From assembly GCF_001039005.1 (NCBI RefSeq), contig NZ_LDWR01000073.1, positions 1-63,210 on the forward strand: a stretch of DNA of 63,210 nt. Direction: 5' to 3'. The stretch comes from Burkholderia cepacia (GTDB taxonomy: Bacteria > Pseudomonadota > Gammaproteobacteria > Burkholderiales > Burkholderiaceae). Shown in pieces: positions 23,376-31,553 of this stretch. Each line of letters opens with the position of its first letter. Position 1 is the first letter of the stretch. The notes below the pieces were generated by a model. That model saw only the letters and a program-made list of their open reading frames with translations, made no database searches and was not told the origin of the DNA. Both the position numbers and the translations under genes were made by a program.

Positions 23376-24149
23376 TCAGCGGCCGCGCGCCAGTGCGCGC
23401 GCACGTTCGTCGGCCAGCGCGTCACGGCGCACGAAATCCGCGACGAACGGGCTGGCCGGATGGTGATGCAGCGCGTACGGCGTATCCCATTGCGCGAGCT
23501 GGCCGTCCTTCATCACGCCGACCCGGTCGGCGATCGCGAACGCTTCGGCCTGGTTGTGCGTGACGAGGATCGCGGTGTGGCCCGTGCGTTTCAGGATGTC
23601 GCGCAGCTCGAACGCGAGCCGCTCGCGCGTATCGACGTCGAGATTCGAGAACGGCTCGTCGAGCAGCAGCAGTTCCGGCGACGGCGCGAGCGCGCGCGCG
23701 AGTGCGACACGCTGCTGCTGGCCGCCCGACAACTCGTGCGGATACGCGCCGCCTGAATCGGCGAGGCCGACGAGTTCGAGCATGTCAGCGACGCGCATGC
23801 GCCGTTCGTCCTTCGGCATGCGCCGCAGGCCGAACGCGACATTGTCGGCCGCGCTCAGGTGCGGGAACAGCGCGTAATCCTGGAACATCATGCCGATGCG
23901 TCGCCGCTCGGGCGGCACGTCGAGCGACGGCGCCGCGACGGGCACGCCGTCCAGCACGATGCGTCCCATCCGCACCGGTTCGAAACCGGCGATCGCGCGC
24001 AGCACGGTGGTCTTGCCGCAACCCGACGCGCCGAGCAGGCAGCCGATGTCGCCGCGCGGCAGCGCGAGGCTCAGCCCGTCGACCACCGTGCGGCGGCCAT
24101 GTGGCGTGTCGTAGGCGACGCAGAGGTCGTCGAGTTCAAGCAGGTTCAC
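23376..24149 (-). CDS. fbpC: Ferric iron ABC transporter ATPase (FbpC-type)
   Basis: 257-residue nucleotide-binding subunit of the iron(III) importer. It has Walker A GASGCGKTT, the Q-loop (MMFQDYALFP), signature LSGGQQQR, Walker B ELLLLDEPFSNLD and the H-loop VTHNQAE. It is shorter than FbpC/PotA proteins of about 350 residues because the C-terminal regulatory domain is missing. GTG 24149 lies just after the permease stop. It is the last gene of the fbpABC operon. Confidence 0.88.
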   Translation of the reverse strand: MNLLELDDLCVAYDTPHGRRTVVDGLSLALPRGDIGCLLGASGCGKTTVLRAIAGFEPVRMGRIVLDGVPVAAPSLDVPPERRRIGMMFQDYALFPHLSAADNVAFGLRRMPKDERRMRVADMLELVGLADSGGAYPHELSGGQQQRVALARALAPSPELLLLDEPFSNLDVDTRERLAFELRDILKRTGHTAILVTHNQAEAFAIADRVGVMKDGQLAQWDTPYALHHHPASPFVADFVRRDALADERARALARGR

Positions 24150-24153
24150 GGTG

Positions 24154-25842
24154 TCAGGCTCCGATCTTGTGGCGGGTGCGGGCGAGCAGGATCACGGGCA
24201 CGAGCCCGGCCAGCACGATCGCGAGCGCGGCGACCGCGCCTTCTTCGTAGGTGCCGCGCGCGGCTTCCGCGTACAGCCAGGTTGCGAGCGTGTCGAAGTT
24301 CAGCGGGCGCAGCAGCAACGTCGCCGGCAATTCCTTCATCGCGTCGACGAACACCAGCAGCGCGCTCGTCGTGAGCGCGGGCCGCAGCAGCGGCAGATGC
24401 ACGCGGCGCAGCGTGCCGCCGGCCGTCTCGCCGAGCGAGCGTGCCGCCTGTTCGAGCGACGGCGGAATGCGTGCGAGGCCGGCCTCGATGCTGCCGGCCG
24501 GGATCGCGAGAAAGCGCACGGTATAGGCGATCACGAGCGCGGCCGTGGAACCCATCAGCAGCAGCCCGTCGCGGCCGAGCGCCGCGCCGAACAGCCGGTC
24601 GGCCGCCGCGAACGGGATCAGCAGGTCGATCGCGAGCACGGTGCCCGGCACCGCATAACCGAGGCTCGCGATCCGCGCGCACACGCGGGCAGGGCCCGCT
24701 CGTGCGCTGTCGCGTTGTGCGCGCGCGGCCCATGCGACGACGAGCCCGCATGCGAGCGTCGCGGCGGTAGCGGCGGTGGCGATCGTCAGCGTGTTGGCCA
24801 GCCCCGTCATCAATTGCGCGGATACGCCGCCGACGAGATGCAGCCGCTTGCCGGTCTCGACCGCGAGGTAGGCGGCCGGCGCGCCGAAGCCGAACAGCAC
24901 GGGCAGCCAGCCGAGCACGGCAGCGCCCAACGCGGCCGCGCCGGTGAGGCGGCGCGGCGCGATCGGCCGCATGCGCCGGCCATGCGCGTAGCGCTGGCGG
25001 CGGCGCCCATAGCGCTCGAGCACGATCATGCCGACGACGATCGCGAGCATCGCGAGCGCGATCTGCGCGGCGCCGGCGAGATCGGAGCGCGTGATCCATG
25101 TCGTATAGACGGAGACGGTCAGCGTTTGCACGCCGAGGAATTCCGACGCGCCGATGTCGTTCAGCGTTTCGAGCAGCGCGAGGCTCACGCCGACCGCGAT
25201 CGCGGGCCGCGCGAGCGGCACGACGACACGCCAGAACGTCGCGATGCGTCCCGCGCCGAGCGTGCGCGCGGCTTCGAGCAGGCTCGCGGACTGCGTGACG
25301 AACATCGCGCGCGTGCTCAGGTAGACATACGGATACAGCACGAAGCCGAGCACGAAGATTGCACCGGGCAGCGAGCGCAGGTCGGGCAGGCGGAACTGGC
25401 GCGGGCTGTCGAAGCCGAGCAGCCAGCGGATCGCGCCTTGTACGGGGCCGATCGGGTGCAGCAGGTCGAGATACGCGAACGCGACGATGTAGGTGGGGAC
25501 CGCGAGCGGCAGCAGCAGCGCCCACGTCAGCATCCGGCGACCGGGAAAATCGTACGCGGTGACGAGCCACGCGCAGCCGGTGCCGACGATCGACACGATC
25601 GCACCGACGCCCGCGAGCAGCAGCAGCGTATTGACGAGCGCCTGCGGCAGCACGAATTCGGCGAGATGCCGCCAGTGCGCGAGATCGGCGCCGAATGCGG
25701 CGGCCACGAGCACCGCGAGCGGCGCGGCGACCGCGGCCGCGATCGCCAGCGCCGCGATCAGCCACAGGCTGCCCGCACGTGGCCGCAGGCGCGGCCGGCC
25801 GGGCTGGCCGCGCGCGCCGGCGCGCACTGCATCAGTTGTCAA
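24154..25842 (-). CDS. fbpB: Ferric iron ABC transporter permease (FbpB-type, fused two-domain)
   Basis: 562-residue permease with two tandem binding-protein-dependent transport domains, as usual for FbpB. The EAA-like loops are visible in each half: LLEAARTLGAGRIATFWRVVVPLARPA and LEQAARSLGETAGGTLRRVHLPLLRPA. About twelve membrane segments are expected. The start is TTG 25842, overlapping the end of fbpA by 11 bp; no in-frame ATG is near, and GTG 25827 is an alternative. It probably imports iron delivered by FbpA. Confidence 0.88.
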   Translation of the reverse strand: MTTDAVRAGARGQPGRPRLRPRAGSLWLIAALAIAAAVAAPLAVLVAAAFGADLAHWRHLAEFVLPQALVNTLLLLAGVGAIVSIVGTGCAWLVTAYDFPGRRMLTWALLLPLAVPTYIVAFAYLDLLHPIGPVQGAIRWLLGFDSPRQFRLPDLRSLPGAIFVLGFVLYPYVYLSTRAMFVTQSASLLEAARTLGAGRIATFWRVVVPLARPAIAVGVSLALLETLNDIGASEFLGVQTLTVSVYTTWITRSDLAGAAQIALAMLAIVVGMIVLERYGRRRQRYAHGRRMRPIAPRRLTGAAALGAAVLGWLPVLFGFGAPAAYLAVETGKRLHLVGGVSAQLMTGLANTLTIATAATAATLACGLVVAWAARAQRDSARAGPARVCARIASLGYAVPGTVLAIDLLIPFAAADRLFGAALGRDGLLLMGSTAALVIAYTVRFLAIPAGSIEAGLARIPPSLEQAARSLGETAGGTLRRVHLPLLRPALTTSALLVFVDAMKELPATLLLRPLNFDTLATWLYAEAARGTYEEGAVAALAIVLAGLVPVILLARTRHKIGA

Positions 25843-26875
25843 AACCGACCTTGTCGACCAGCTGGCTCGCCTGCTTGCGATACTTCGCGATGTCCGCCAG
25901 CGGCAGCGGATCGACCTTCAGCGTGCCGAAGCTCGCGATCACCGGATCGAGTTTCACGTTCGCGCGTACCGGGTATTCGTAGTTCGCCTGCGCGTACAGC
26001 GCCTGCGCTTCCGGCGACACGAGGTATTCGAGCAGCTTCACCGCGTTGGCCTTGTGCGGCGCGTGCTTTGCGACCGTCGCGCCGCTGATGTTGACGTGCG
26101 TGCCGCCGCTCTTCGCGTTCGCGAACGTGGGCCGCACGACCTTGATCGCGTCGCCCCACTTGCGCGCATCGGTGCCCGGCTCGGAATTTTTCATGTGGCC
26201 GACGTAGTACGCGTTCGCGAGGCCGACGTCGCAGATGCCGCCGAGGATGTCGCGCGCGACGTCGCGATCGCCGCCCGTCGCCTTGCGCGCGAGGTTCGCC
26301 TTCACGCCGCGCAGCCATTTCTCGGTCGCGGCTTCGCCGTCGTGCGCGATCATCGCCGCGACGAGCGCCGTGTTGTACGGATGCTGGCCCGAGCGGATGC
26401 AGACCTTGCCTTTCCATTTCGGATCGGCGAGATCCTCGTAGCGGAACGCGTCGACCTTGAGATCCTTTTCGACGTACAGCACGCGGTCGCGCAGCGACAG
26501 CGCGTACCAGTCGCCGTTGGCGCCGCGCAGGTTCGCGGGAATCGCGTCGTTGAGCACCTTCGAGCGCACCGGCTGCGCGAGCCCGCCGTCGACCAGATCG
26601 AGCAGGTTGCCGACGTCGACCGTCATTAGCACGTCGGCCGGCGACTGCGCGCCTTCCGCCTTCACGCGTTCGAGCAGGCCGTCCTTCACGAACACCGTGT
26701 TCACCTTGACGCCGCTCTGCTTCGTGAACGCATCGATGAGCGGCTGGATCAGCTTCGGTTCGCGGGTGGTGTACAGGCTCACTTCCTCGGCCGCATGGGC
26801 AAGCGGTGCGAAGGCGGCCGTGGCGAGGGCAAGGGCGCCGGCGAGCGGCAGCAGGCGGGTGCGCGGATTCGACAT
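25832..26875 (-). CDS. fbpA: Ferric iron ABC transporter periplasmic binding protein (FbpA-type)
   Basis: 347-residue periplasmic protein with a signal peptide ending at AHAAEE (about residue 28). The mature protein starts VSLYTTREPKLIQPLIDAF, typical of the FutA/FbpA family, and has tyrosine-rich metal-binding positions (ANAYYVGHMK and QANYEYPV). ATG 26875 directly begins the signal peptide, with GGAG upstream. A Fur-like box lies about 105 bp upstream. It is the first gene of the operon. Confidence 0.9.
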   Translation of the reverse strand: MSNPRTRLLPLAGALALATAAFAPLAHAAEEVSLYTTREPKLIQPLIDAFTKQSGVKVNTVFVKDGLLERVKAEGAQSPADVLMTVDVGNLLDLVDGGLAQPVRSKVLNDAIPANLRGANGDWYALSLRDRVLYVEKDLKVDAFRYEDLADPKWKGKVCIRSGQHPYNTALVAAMIAHDGEAATEKWLRGVKANLARKATGGDRDVARDILGGICDVGLANAYYVGHMKNSEPGTDARKWGDAIKVVRPTFANAKSGGTHVNISGATVAKHAPHKANAVKLLEYLVSPEAQALYAQANYEYPVRANVKLDPVIASFGTLKVDPLPLADIAKYRKQASQLVDKVGFDN

Positions 26876-26980
26876 GGAGACTCCGGTGGGGCAGGTGGAC
26901 GAGGGAGCGTTCCGGAGCGCGCCTGCCGCCCGAGCGATCCAGAACATTACAAAATGAAAGATTTCGAATTCTAGATCGAA

Positions 26981-26999
26981 ATGGGAACGATTATCAAAT
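26981..26999 (-). promoter_or_regulatory. Fur-like box upstream of fbpA
   Basis: On the minus strand the site reads ATTTGATAATCGTTCCCAT; GATAATCGTT matches half of the Fur consensus GATAATGATAATCATTATC well, and the other half is degenerate. It lies in an AT-rich patch 106 bp before the fbpA start, and also upstream of the divergent small gene at 27118. Confidence 0.5.
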
Positions 27000-27117
27000 G
27001 AAAGATCGAGGCGGGCGGCGGAAAAGGAGGGGAGGGGGAACGGAAACGGGGCGTCGCAGCGGGGGCGCAAGCGCGTAGAATGCCCGCTTCGATGAAATTG
27101 ACGGAGTTGGCCCGACC

Positions 27118-27279
27118 ATGAACGATCAGCGCAAGAAGAACCCTGTCCGCAACGTGAGCATCCTGATCGTCGTGGCCGTGCTGCTCGTGATCGGGACGAT
27201 CCTGTATAACGCGATCTCGCAGAAGCGCGCGTACGACGAGGCCCATCCGGCCGAGGCCGCGAGCGCGGCATCGCACTGA
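27118..27279 (+). CDS. 53-residue single-helix membrane protein
   Basis: Short gene encoding a basic N terminus (MNDQRKKNPVRN), one hydrophobic helix (about residues 14-33, rich in V, I and L) and an Ala-rich acidic tail ending AASH. GGAG lies 11-15 bases upstream of the ATG. Composition and codon use match real genes. It is divergent from fbpA with the Fur-like box between them, so iron regulation is possible but unproven. I do not recognise a family. Confidence 0.6.
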   Translation: MNDQRKKNPVRNVSILIVVAVLLVIGTILYNAISQKRAYDEAHPAEAASAASH

Positions 27280-27286
27280 CGTGACG

Positions 27287-27312
27287 GCGCGCGGCCCGGT
27301 CGGGTCGCGCGC
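27287..27312. other. GC-rich hairpin between convergent genes
   Basis: GCGCGCGGCCCG (27287-27298) and CGGGTCGCGCGC (27301-27312) are near-perfect inverted copies between the stops of the small membrane protein and the amino-acid permease. There is no T-run, so only a weak terminator role is possible. Confidence 0.35.
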
Positions 27313-27426
27313 GCGTGCATGAGAAAGGGCGGGGGCCCGAGGCTTCCGGCGCGGCAGACGCCGCGCGGAGCCGGGCAAGACGCGGGTGCCGGAGCCGGCA
27401 CGCCGCGCAGGCAGGTCAGCCGTGCG

Positions 27427-28794
27427 TCAACGTGACGCAGGCGCGAACTTCGGGCGGATCCGTGCGTAGAACACGACCGCCAGCAGCGCGAGCCAGGCCG
27501 CGCCGACATACAGCGCGACGCGCGTGTCCTCGAACCAGCCGAGCATCACGATCACGAAACCCATGAACGCGATCGTCAGCGCCGGTGCGACCGGCCACAA
27601 CGGCACCTTGAACTTCAGCGCCGCGACTTCGGCGCTCGACAGCCGGCGGCGCATCGCGACCTGCGACAGCAGGATCATCAGCCAGACCCACACGGTCGCG
27701 AATGTCGCGATCGCCGCGACCATCAGGAATACGTCCTTCGGCATCAGGTAGTTGAGCACCACGCCGACGAGCAGCGCGCCCGCCATCACGAGCACGGTGA
27801 CCCACGGCACGCCGTGCCGCGACGTCGTCATCAGCACGCGCGGCGCCTGGCCCTGCCGCGCCATCCCGAACATCATCCGGCCGGCGCCGAAGATGTCGCT
27901 GTTGATCGCCGAGATCGCCGCGCTGATCACCACCAGGTTGAGGATCGTCGCGGCCGACTTCACGCCGAGCGTCGAGAAGATCTGCACGAACGGACTACCG
28001 TCGCCGCCGACGCCGGTCCACGGGCTGATCGACATCAGCACGACCATCGTCAGCACGTAGAACAGCAGGATGCGCGCCGGCACCGCGTTGATCGCGCGCG
28101 GAATCACGCGCTCCGGGTCCTTCGCCTCGCCGGCGCTCATCCCGATCACCTCGATCCCGCCGTACGCGAAGATCACGACCGACAGCGACGCGATCAGCCC
28201 ACCGACCCCGTTCGGCAAGAAGCCGCCGTGGTTCCACAGGTTCGCGAATGTCGGCACGTCGGCCGAATGGCCGAAGTGCATGCCGGTCAACAGGATCGCG
28301 ACGCCGCCGCCGATCATCGCGACGATCGCGCCGACCTTGATGATCGACAGCCAGAACTCGAGCTCGCCGAACACCTTCACGTGGCACAGGTTCAGCCCGC
28401 AGATGATCGCGACGACCCCGAGCACCCAGATCCATTGGGGGACGTCCGGAAACCAGAAGCCCATGTAGATGCCGAACGCGGTGATGTCGGCGATCGCGAC
28501 GATCACCATTTCGAGCGTGTAGGTCCAGCCCGTGACGAATCCCGCGAACGGGCCGAGGTTCTCGGTTGCGTAGTGGCCGAACGAGCCGGCGACGGGTTCG
28601 CGCACGGCCATCTCGCCGAGCGCACGCATCACCATGTAGACGGCCGCGCCGCCAAGGATGTACGCCAGGATCACGGCCGGGCCCGCGAGCTGGATCGCGG
28701 ACGCCGAACCGTAGAACAGGCCCGTGCCGATCGCCGAACCCAGCGCGAGAAAGCGGATGTGCCGCGCGCTCAGGTGGCGCTGCAAGTTTTTCAT
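27427..28794 (-). CDS. Amino-acid permease, APC superfamily (AAT family, ProY/AroP-like)
   Basis: 455-residue amino-acid:proton symporter with twelve expected membrane segments. The family signature near the N terminus is clear (HIRFLALGSAIGTGLFYGSA), followed by YMVMRALGEMAV and FAYGGIEVIGMSAGEAKDP. The closest recognisable relatives are proline- or aromatic-specific permeases, but substrate cannot be fixed from sequence. ATG 28794 has GGAGAC 7-12 bases upstream. It is a single gene; the 285-bp region upstream to 29079 has no gene I can support. Confidence 0.9.
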   Translation of the reverse strand: MKNLQRHLSARHIRFLALGSAIGTGLFYGSASAIQLAGPAVILAYILGGAAVYMVMRALGEMAVREPVAGSFGHYATENLGPFAGFVTGWTYTLEMVIVAIADITAFGIYMGFWFPDVPQWIWVLGVVAIICGLNLCHVKVFGELEFWLSIIKVGAIVAMIGGGVAILLTGMHFGHSADVPTFANLWNHGGFLPNGVGGLIASLSVVIFAYGGIEVIGMSAGEAKDPERVIPRAINAVPARILLFYVLTMVVLMSISPWTGVGGDGSPFVQIFSTLGVKSAATILNLVVISAAISAINSDIFGAGRMMFGMARQGQAPRVLMTTSRHGVPWVTVLVMAGALLVGVVLNYLMPKDVFLMVAAIATFATVWVWLMILLSQVAMRRRLSSAEVAALKFKVPLWPVAPALTIAFMGFVIVMLGWFEDTRVALYVGAAWLALLAVVFYARIRPKFAPASR

Positions 28795-29079
28795 CGAGTC
28801 TCCGATATCGTTATGCGACGGACCGGGCGAGCGGGACCAGTCCGATTGGCTCAAGTTGTATAGACAACTTGAATGTGAACGAATGATAACAAGCCGGGCC
28901 GGGTGACCGGAATCGGGTATTCCCTGACTGGCGCGATGAGCGCAATAGGGGGTGGGGCGGTCGCGCGGCGTGCGGGCGGGCCGCGTGAAGCGGGCGGGTC
29001 ATGCTTCGGGAGGCTGATGAATCGGGGCGCGCCGGTGGCCGATCCGCGGCGTGAGCGGGCCGGCCACCGGCGGAGAACG

Positions 29080-31371
29080 TCAGGCCGGCAGGCGGATCAC
29101 GCTCGCGTCCTTGCGGATCAGCAGCGACGACGCGAGCATCTGCTTGCACTGGTGCGCGAGCACCTTCAGGTCGTGCGTGAGCTCGGCGCCCACCGCCTCG
29201 GATTTTTCCGCGGACACGACCATCGCGTCGAGCTCGCGCGTGATCTGCTTCGACGCCTCGAGCTGATCGGCGGGCGGCGGCTCGCCGGCTTCGGCCTTTT
29301 CGAGATTGTCGAGCACGGCGGCAAGCCCGCGCTGCAGCGCGTCGTCGTGGACGAGGCCGCCGTCGACCGTACACGCGCTGCGGATCAGCGGCGCGGCGGC
29401 CGTGATCTGCGCGCCGAGCACGTGCGTCTGCACGAGCAGGTCGTTCAGTTCGGGCACGAAGCGCTGGTGCGCCTTCGGCTCGATCATCATCCGCTGGAAT
29501 GCCTGCCCGAGGTTCGCGAACGCGATGTGCACGTCCTTGCGCGCGAGGCGGTAGCGATAGTCGTCGTCGAGGCTCGCAGCCGGGGTCTCGACCGCCGCGG
29601 CGATGACGGGCACCACGGCCGCGCCGTCGGCGGTGGGCACGGGCGGCGGCGACGCGCCACGCCCGGCGCGCCACACGGCCTCGAAATACTTGCGGGTCGC
29701 GGTGAGCATGTCGGTGACTTGCTTGCCCATCAGCCGGTATTCCCAGTACGGGAACAGCCGGCTCGCGGCGATCGCGATCATGCAGCCGACCACCGTGTCG
29801 ATCGCGCGCTCGCCGATGATCCGCATGCTGCCCGGCGCGAGCAGGTGGAACATCAGCAGCACGTACGACGACGTGAATACGACGCTCGCCGCGTAGTTGA
29901 ACAGCAGCAGGCTGTAGCTCATCACCATCGACCCGAACATGATCGCGATCAGCAGGTGCGGCTCCTTCACCGTGTAGATCAGCGCGATGCTCGCCGCGCA
30001 GCCGATCAGCGTGCCGATGATCCGCTGCGCGTTGCGTTGTTTGGTGAGCGAATAACCGGGCTTCAGGATGATGATGGTCGTCATCACGATCCAGTACGCG
30101 TTCGTGAGCGGCAGCAGCCGGCCGAGCCAGAAGCCGACGGCCACCGCGATCGTCACGCGCAGCGCATGGCGGAAGCTCGGCGAGCTCATGTTCAGGTTCG
30201 AGAAGATCAGGAGTGGCGACATCCGGCGGCGCTGCAGGAAGCGCGCGAGCGCCTTGTCGATCTTCAGTTCGGTTTGCTGCGGATCCGCATGGCCGGACAG
30301 GTTGCGCCGCATCCGGTCGATCAGGCGCGTCGCGCTCCAGATGCGCCTGAACGTCGCGAGCACGGCCGCATAGGCTTCCGCATTGGTGGCCGCGAAGTTC
30401 TTCTTGCGCATCAGCTCGATCTCGTACTCGATCGCGCGCAGTTCGGCCTTGACGCTGACGTGCGAATGCGGCGCGCGGTTCTCGAGCACCGCGAGGCCGA
30501 TCTCCTCGAGATCGGCGGCCGCCTTGCGGATCAGGTCGCGGTAGAAAATGATCAGATCCGAGCCGCCGAAGGTGTTGCGCACGAGCGGGTAGTCGGTGTG
30601 CGCGCCGACGAACAGCTCGTGCAGGTCGACGCTGTTGATGAACAGGTTGTACATCGTCGTGCGGCCGGGATCGAGCTTGCCGCGGCGCAGCTTCGGCAGG
30701 TTGCGCAGCACGATGTCGCGCGCGGTTTCCTGCGTTTCGACCGCGGTGATCTGCTTGGCGACGAGATTGCGGTAGCACTCGTCGAGATCGGCATCGAGAT
30801 CGTAGAACTGCGCGCGCGCGAGCAGGTAGTCGGCGCACGCGAACAGGCTCTCGGCGAGCGCCTGCTGCTCGATCCGGCGCGCCTGCCATTGCGACACGAG
30901 CGTCGCCCAGTACGTGTACCAGAGGCCGCCCGCGAGAATCCAGCCGGCGTTGATGAAGGCCTGCAGCGGCGTGAACTGCTCCTCGAGCGTCATCACCATC
31001 ATGAACAGCGTCGCGAAGCTGATCTGCGGCCAGCGGTTGCCGTAGACGACGATCAGCGACAGCACGAACGTGAGCGGCACGATCGTGAGCCACAGCGCAA
31101 AGATGTTCGGTGTCGCGAGGCCGGTCGCGAGCGCGGCCAGAAAGCCGATCACGCTGCACGCGAGCATTTCGTTGTGCTTGTACTTGAGCGGGCCCGGCAT
31201 GTCGACGACACAAGCGCCGAGCGCGCCCGTCGAGATCGTGAAGCCGAGCTCCCGGTTGTGAAACACAATGAGGCACAGCACGGCCGGCAACGAGACGCCG
31301 ACCGCGATCCGCAGGCCGCCGAAAAAGTACTGGCTATAGAAAAATTTTCTGATTTCGACCGAATAGCGCAT
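29080..31371 (-). CDS. FUSC/YccS-family inner-membrane protein
   Basis: 763-residue protein of the fusaric-acid-resistance/YccS-type family. There are two membrane bundles: an N-terminal one (about residues 15-165) starting FFGGLRIAVGVSLPAVLCLI, and a C-terminal one (about 405-540) with the family motif YWIVMTTIIILKPGYSLTKQRNAQRIIGTLIG. Cytoplasmic helical regions separate and follow them. Proteins of this type are proposed exporters of aromatic or phenolic acids or envelope proteins of unknown role. ATG 31371 is used; its ribosome-binding site is weak. It is divergent from recC with a 182-bp gap. Confidence 0.87.
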   Translation of the reverse strand: MRYSVEIRKFFYSQYFFGGLRIAVGVSLPAVLCLIVFHNRELGFTISTGALGACVVDMPGPLKYKHNEMLACSVIGFLAALATGLATPNIFALWLTIVPLTFVLSLIVVYGNRWPQISFATLFMMVMTLEEQFTPLQAFINAGWILAGGLWYTYWATLVSQWQARRIEQQALAESLFACADYLLARAQFYDLDADLDECYRNLVAKQITAVETQETARDIVLRNLPKLRRGKLDPGRTTMYNLFINSVDLHELFVGAHTDYPLVRNTFGGSDLIIFYRDLIRKAAADLEEIGLAVLENRAPHSHVSVKAELRAIEYEIELMRKKNFAATNAEAYAAVLATFRRIWSATRLIDRMRRNLSGHADPQQTELKIDKALARFLQRRRMSPLLIFSNLNMSSPSFRHALRVTIAVAVGFWLGRLLPLTNAYWIVMTTIIILKPGYSLTKQRNAQRIIGTLIGCAASIALIYTVKEPHLLIAIMFGSMVMSYSLLLFNYAASVVFTSSYVLLMFHLLAPGSMRIIGERAIDTVVGCMIAIAASRLFPYWEYRLMGKQVTDMLTATRKYFEAVWRAGRGASPPPVPTADGAAVVPVIAAAVETPAASLDDDYRYRLARKDVHIAFANLGQAFQRMMIEPKAHQRFVPELNDLLVQTHVLGAQITAAAPLIRSACTVDGGLVHDDALQRGLAAVLDNLEKAEAGEPPPADQLEASKQITRELDAMVVSAEKSEAVGAELTHDLKVLAHQCKQMLASSLLIRKDASVIRLPA

Positions 31372-31553
31372 CGATGGGCTGAATGGCAGACGAAGACGCC
31401 CGGGGGCGGCGTGTTGACTGGCGACGAGTCTATCGTATTTCGCGGTCCGCAAAACCTGGCTTTCCGGATGACCTTCGCGGCGGCGGTCCATTTGCTATCC
31501 TTGGTGATCCTGTTCGCCCGGCCCGGCCGGTGCGAGGTTCCGACGCCCGCTTC

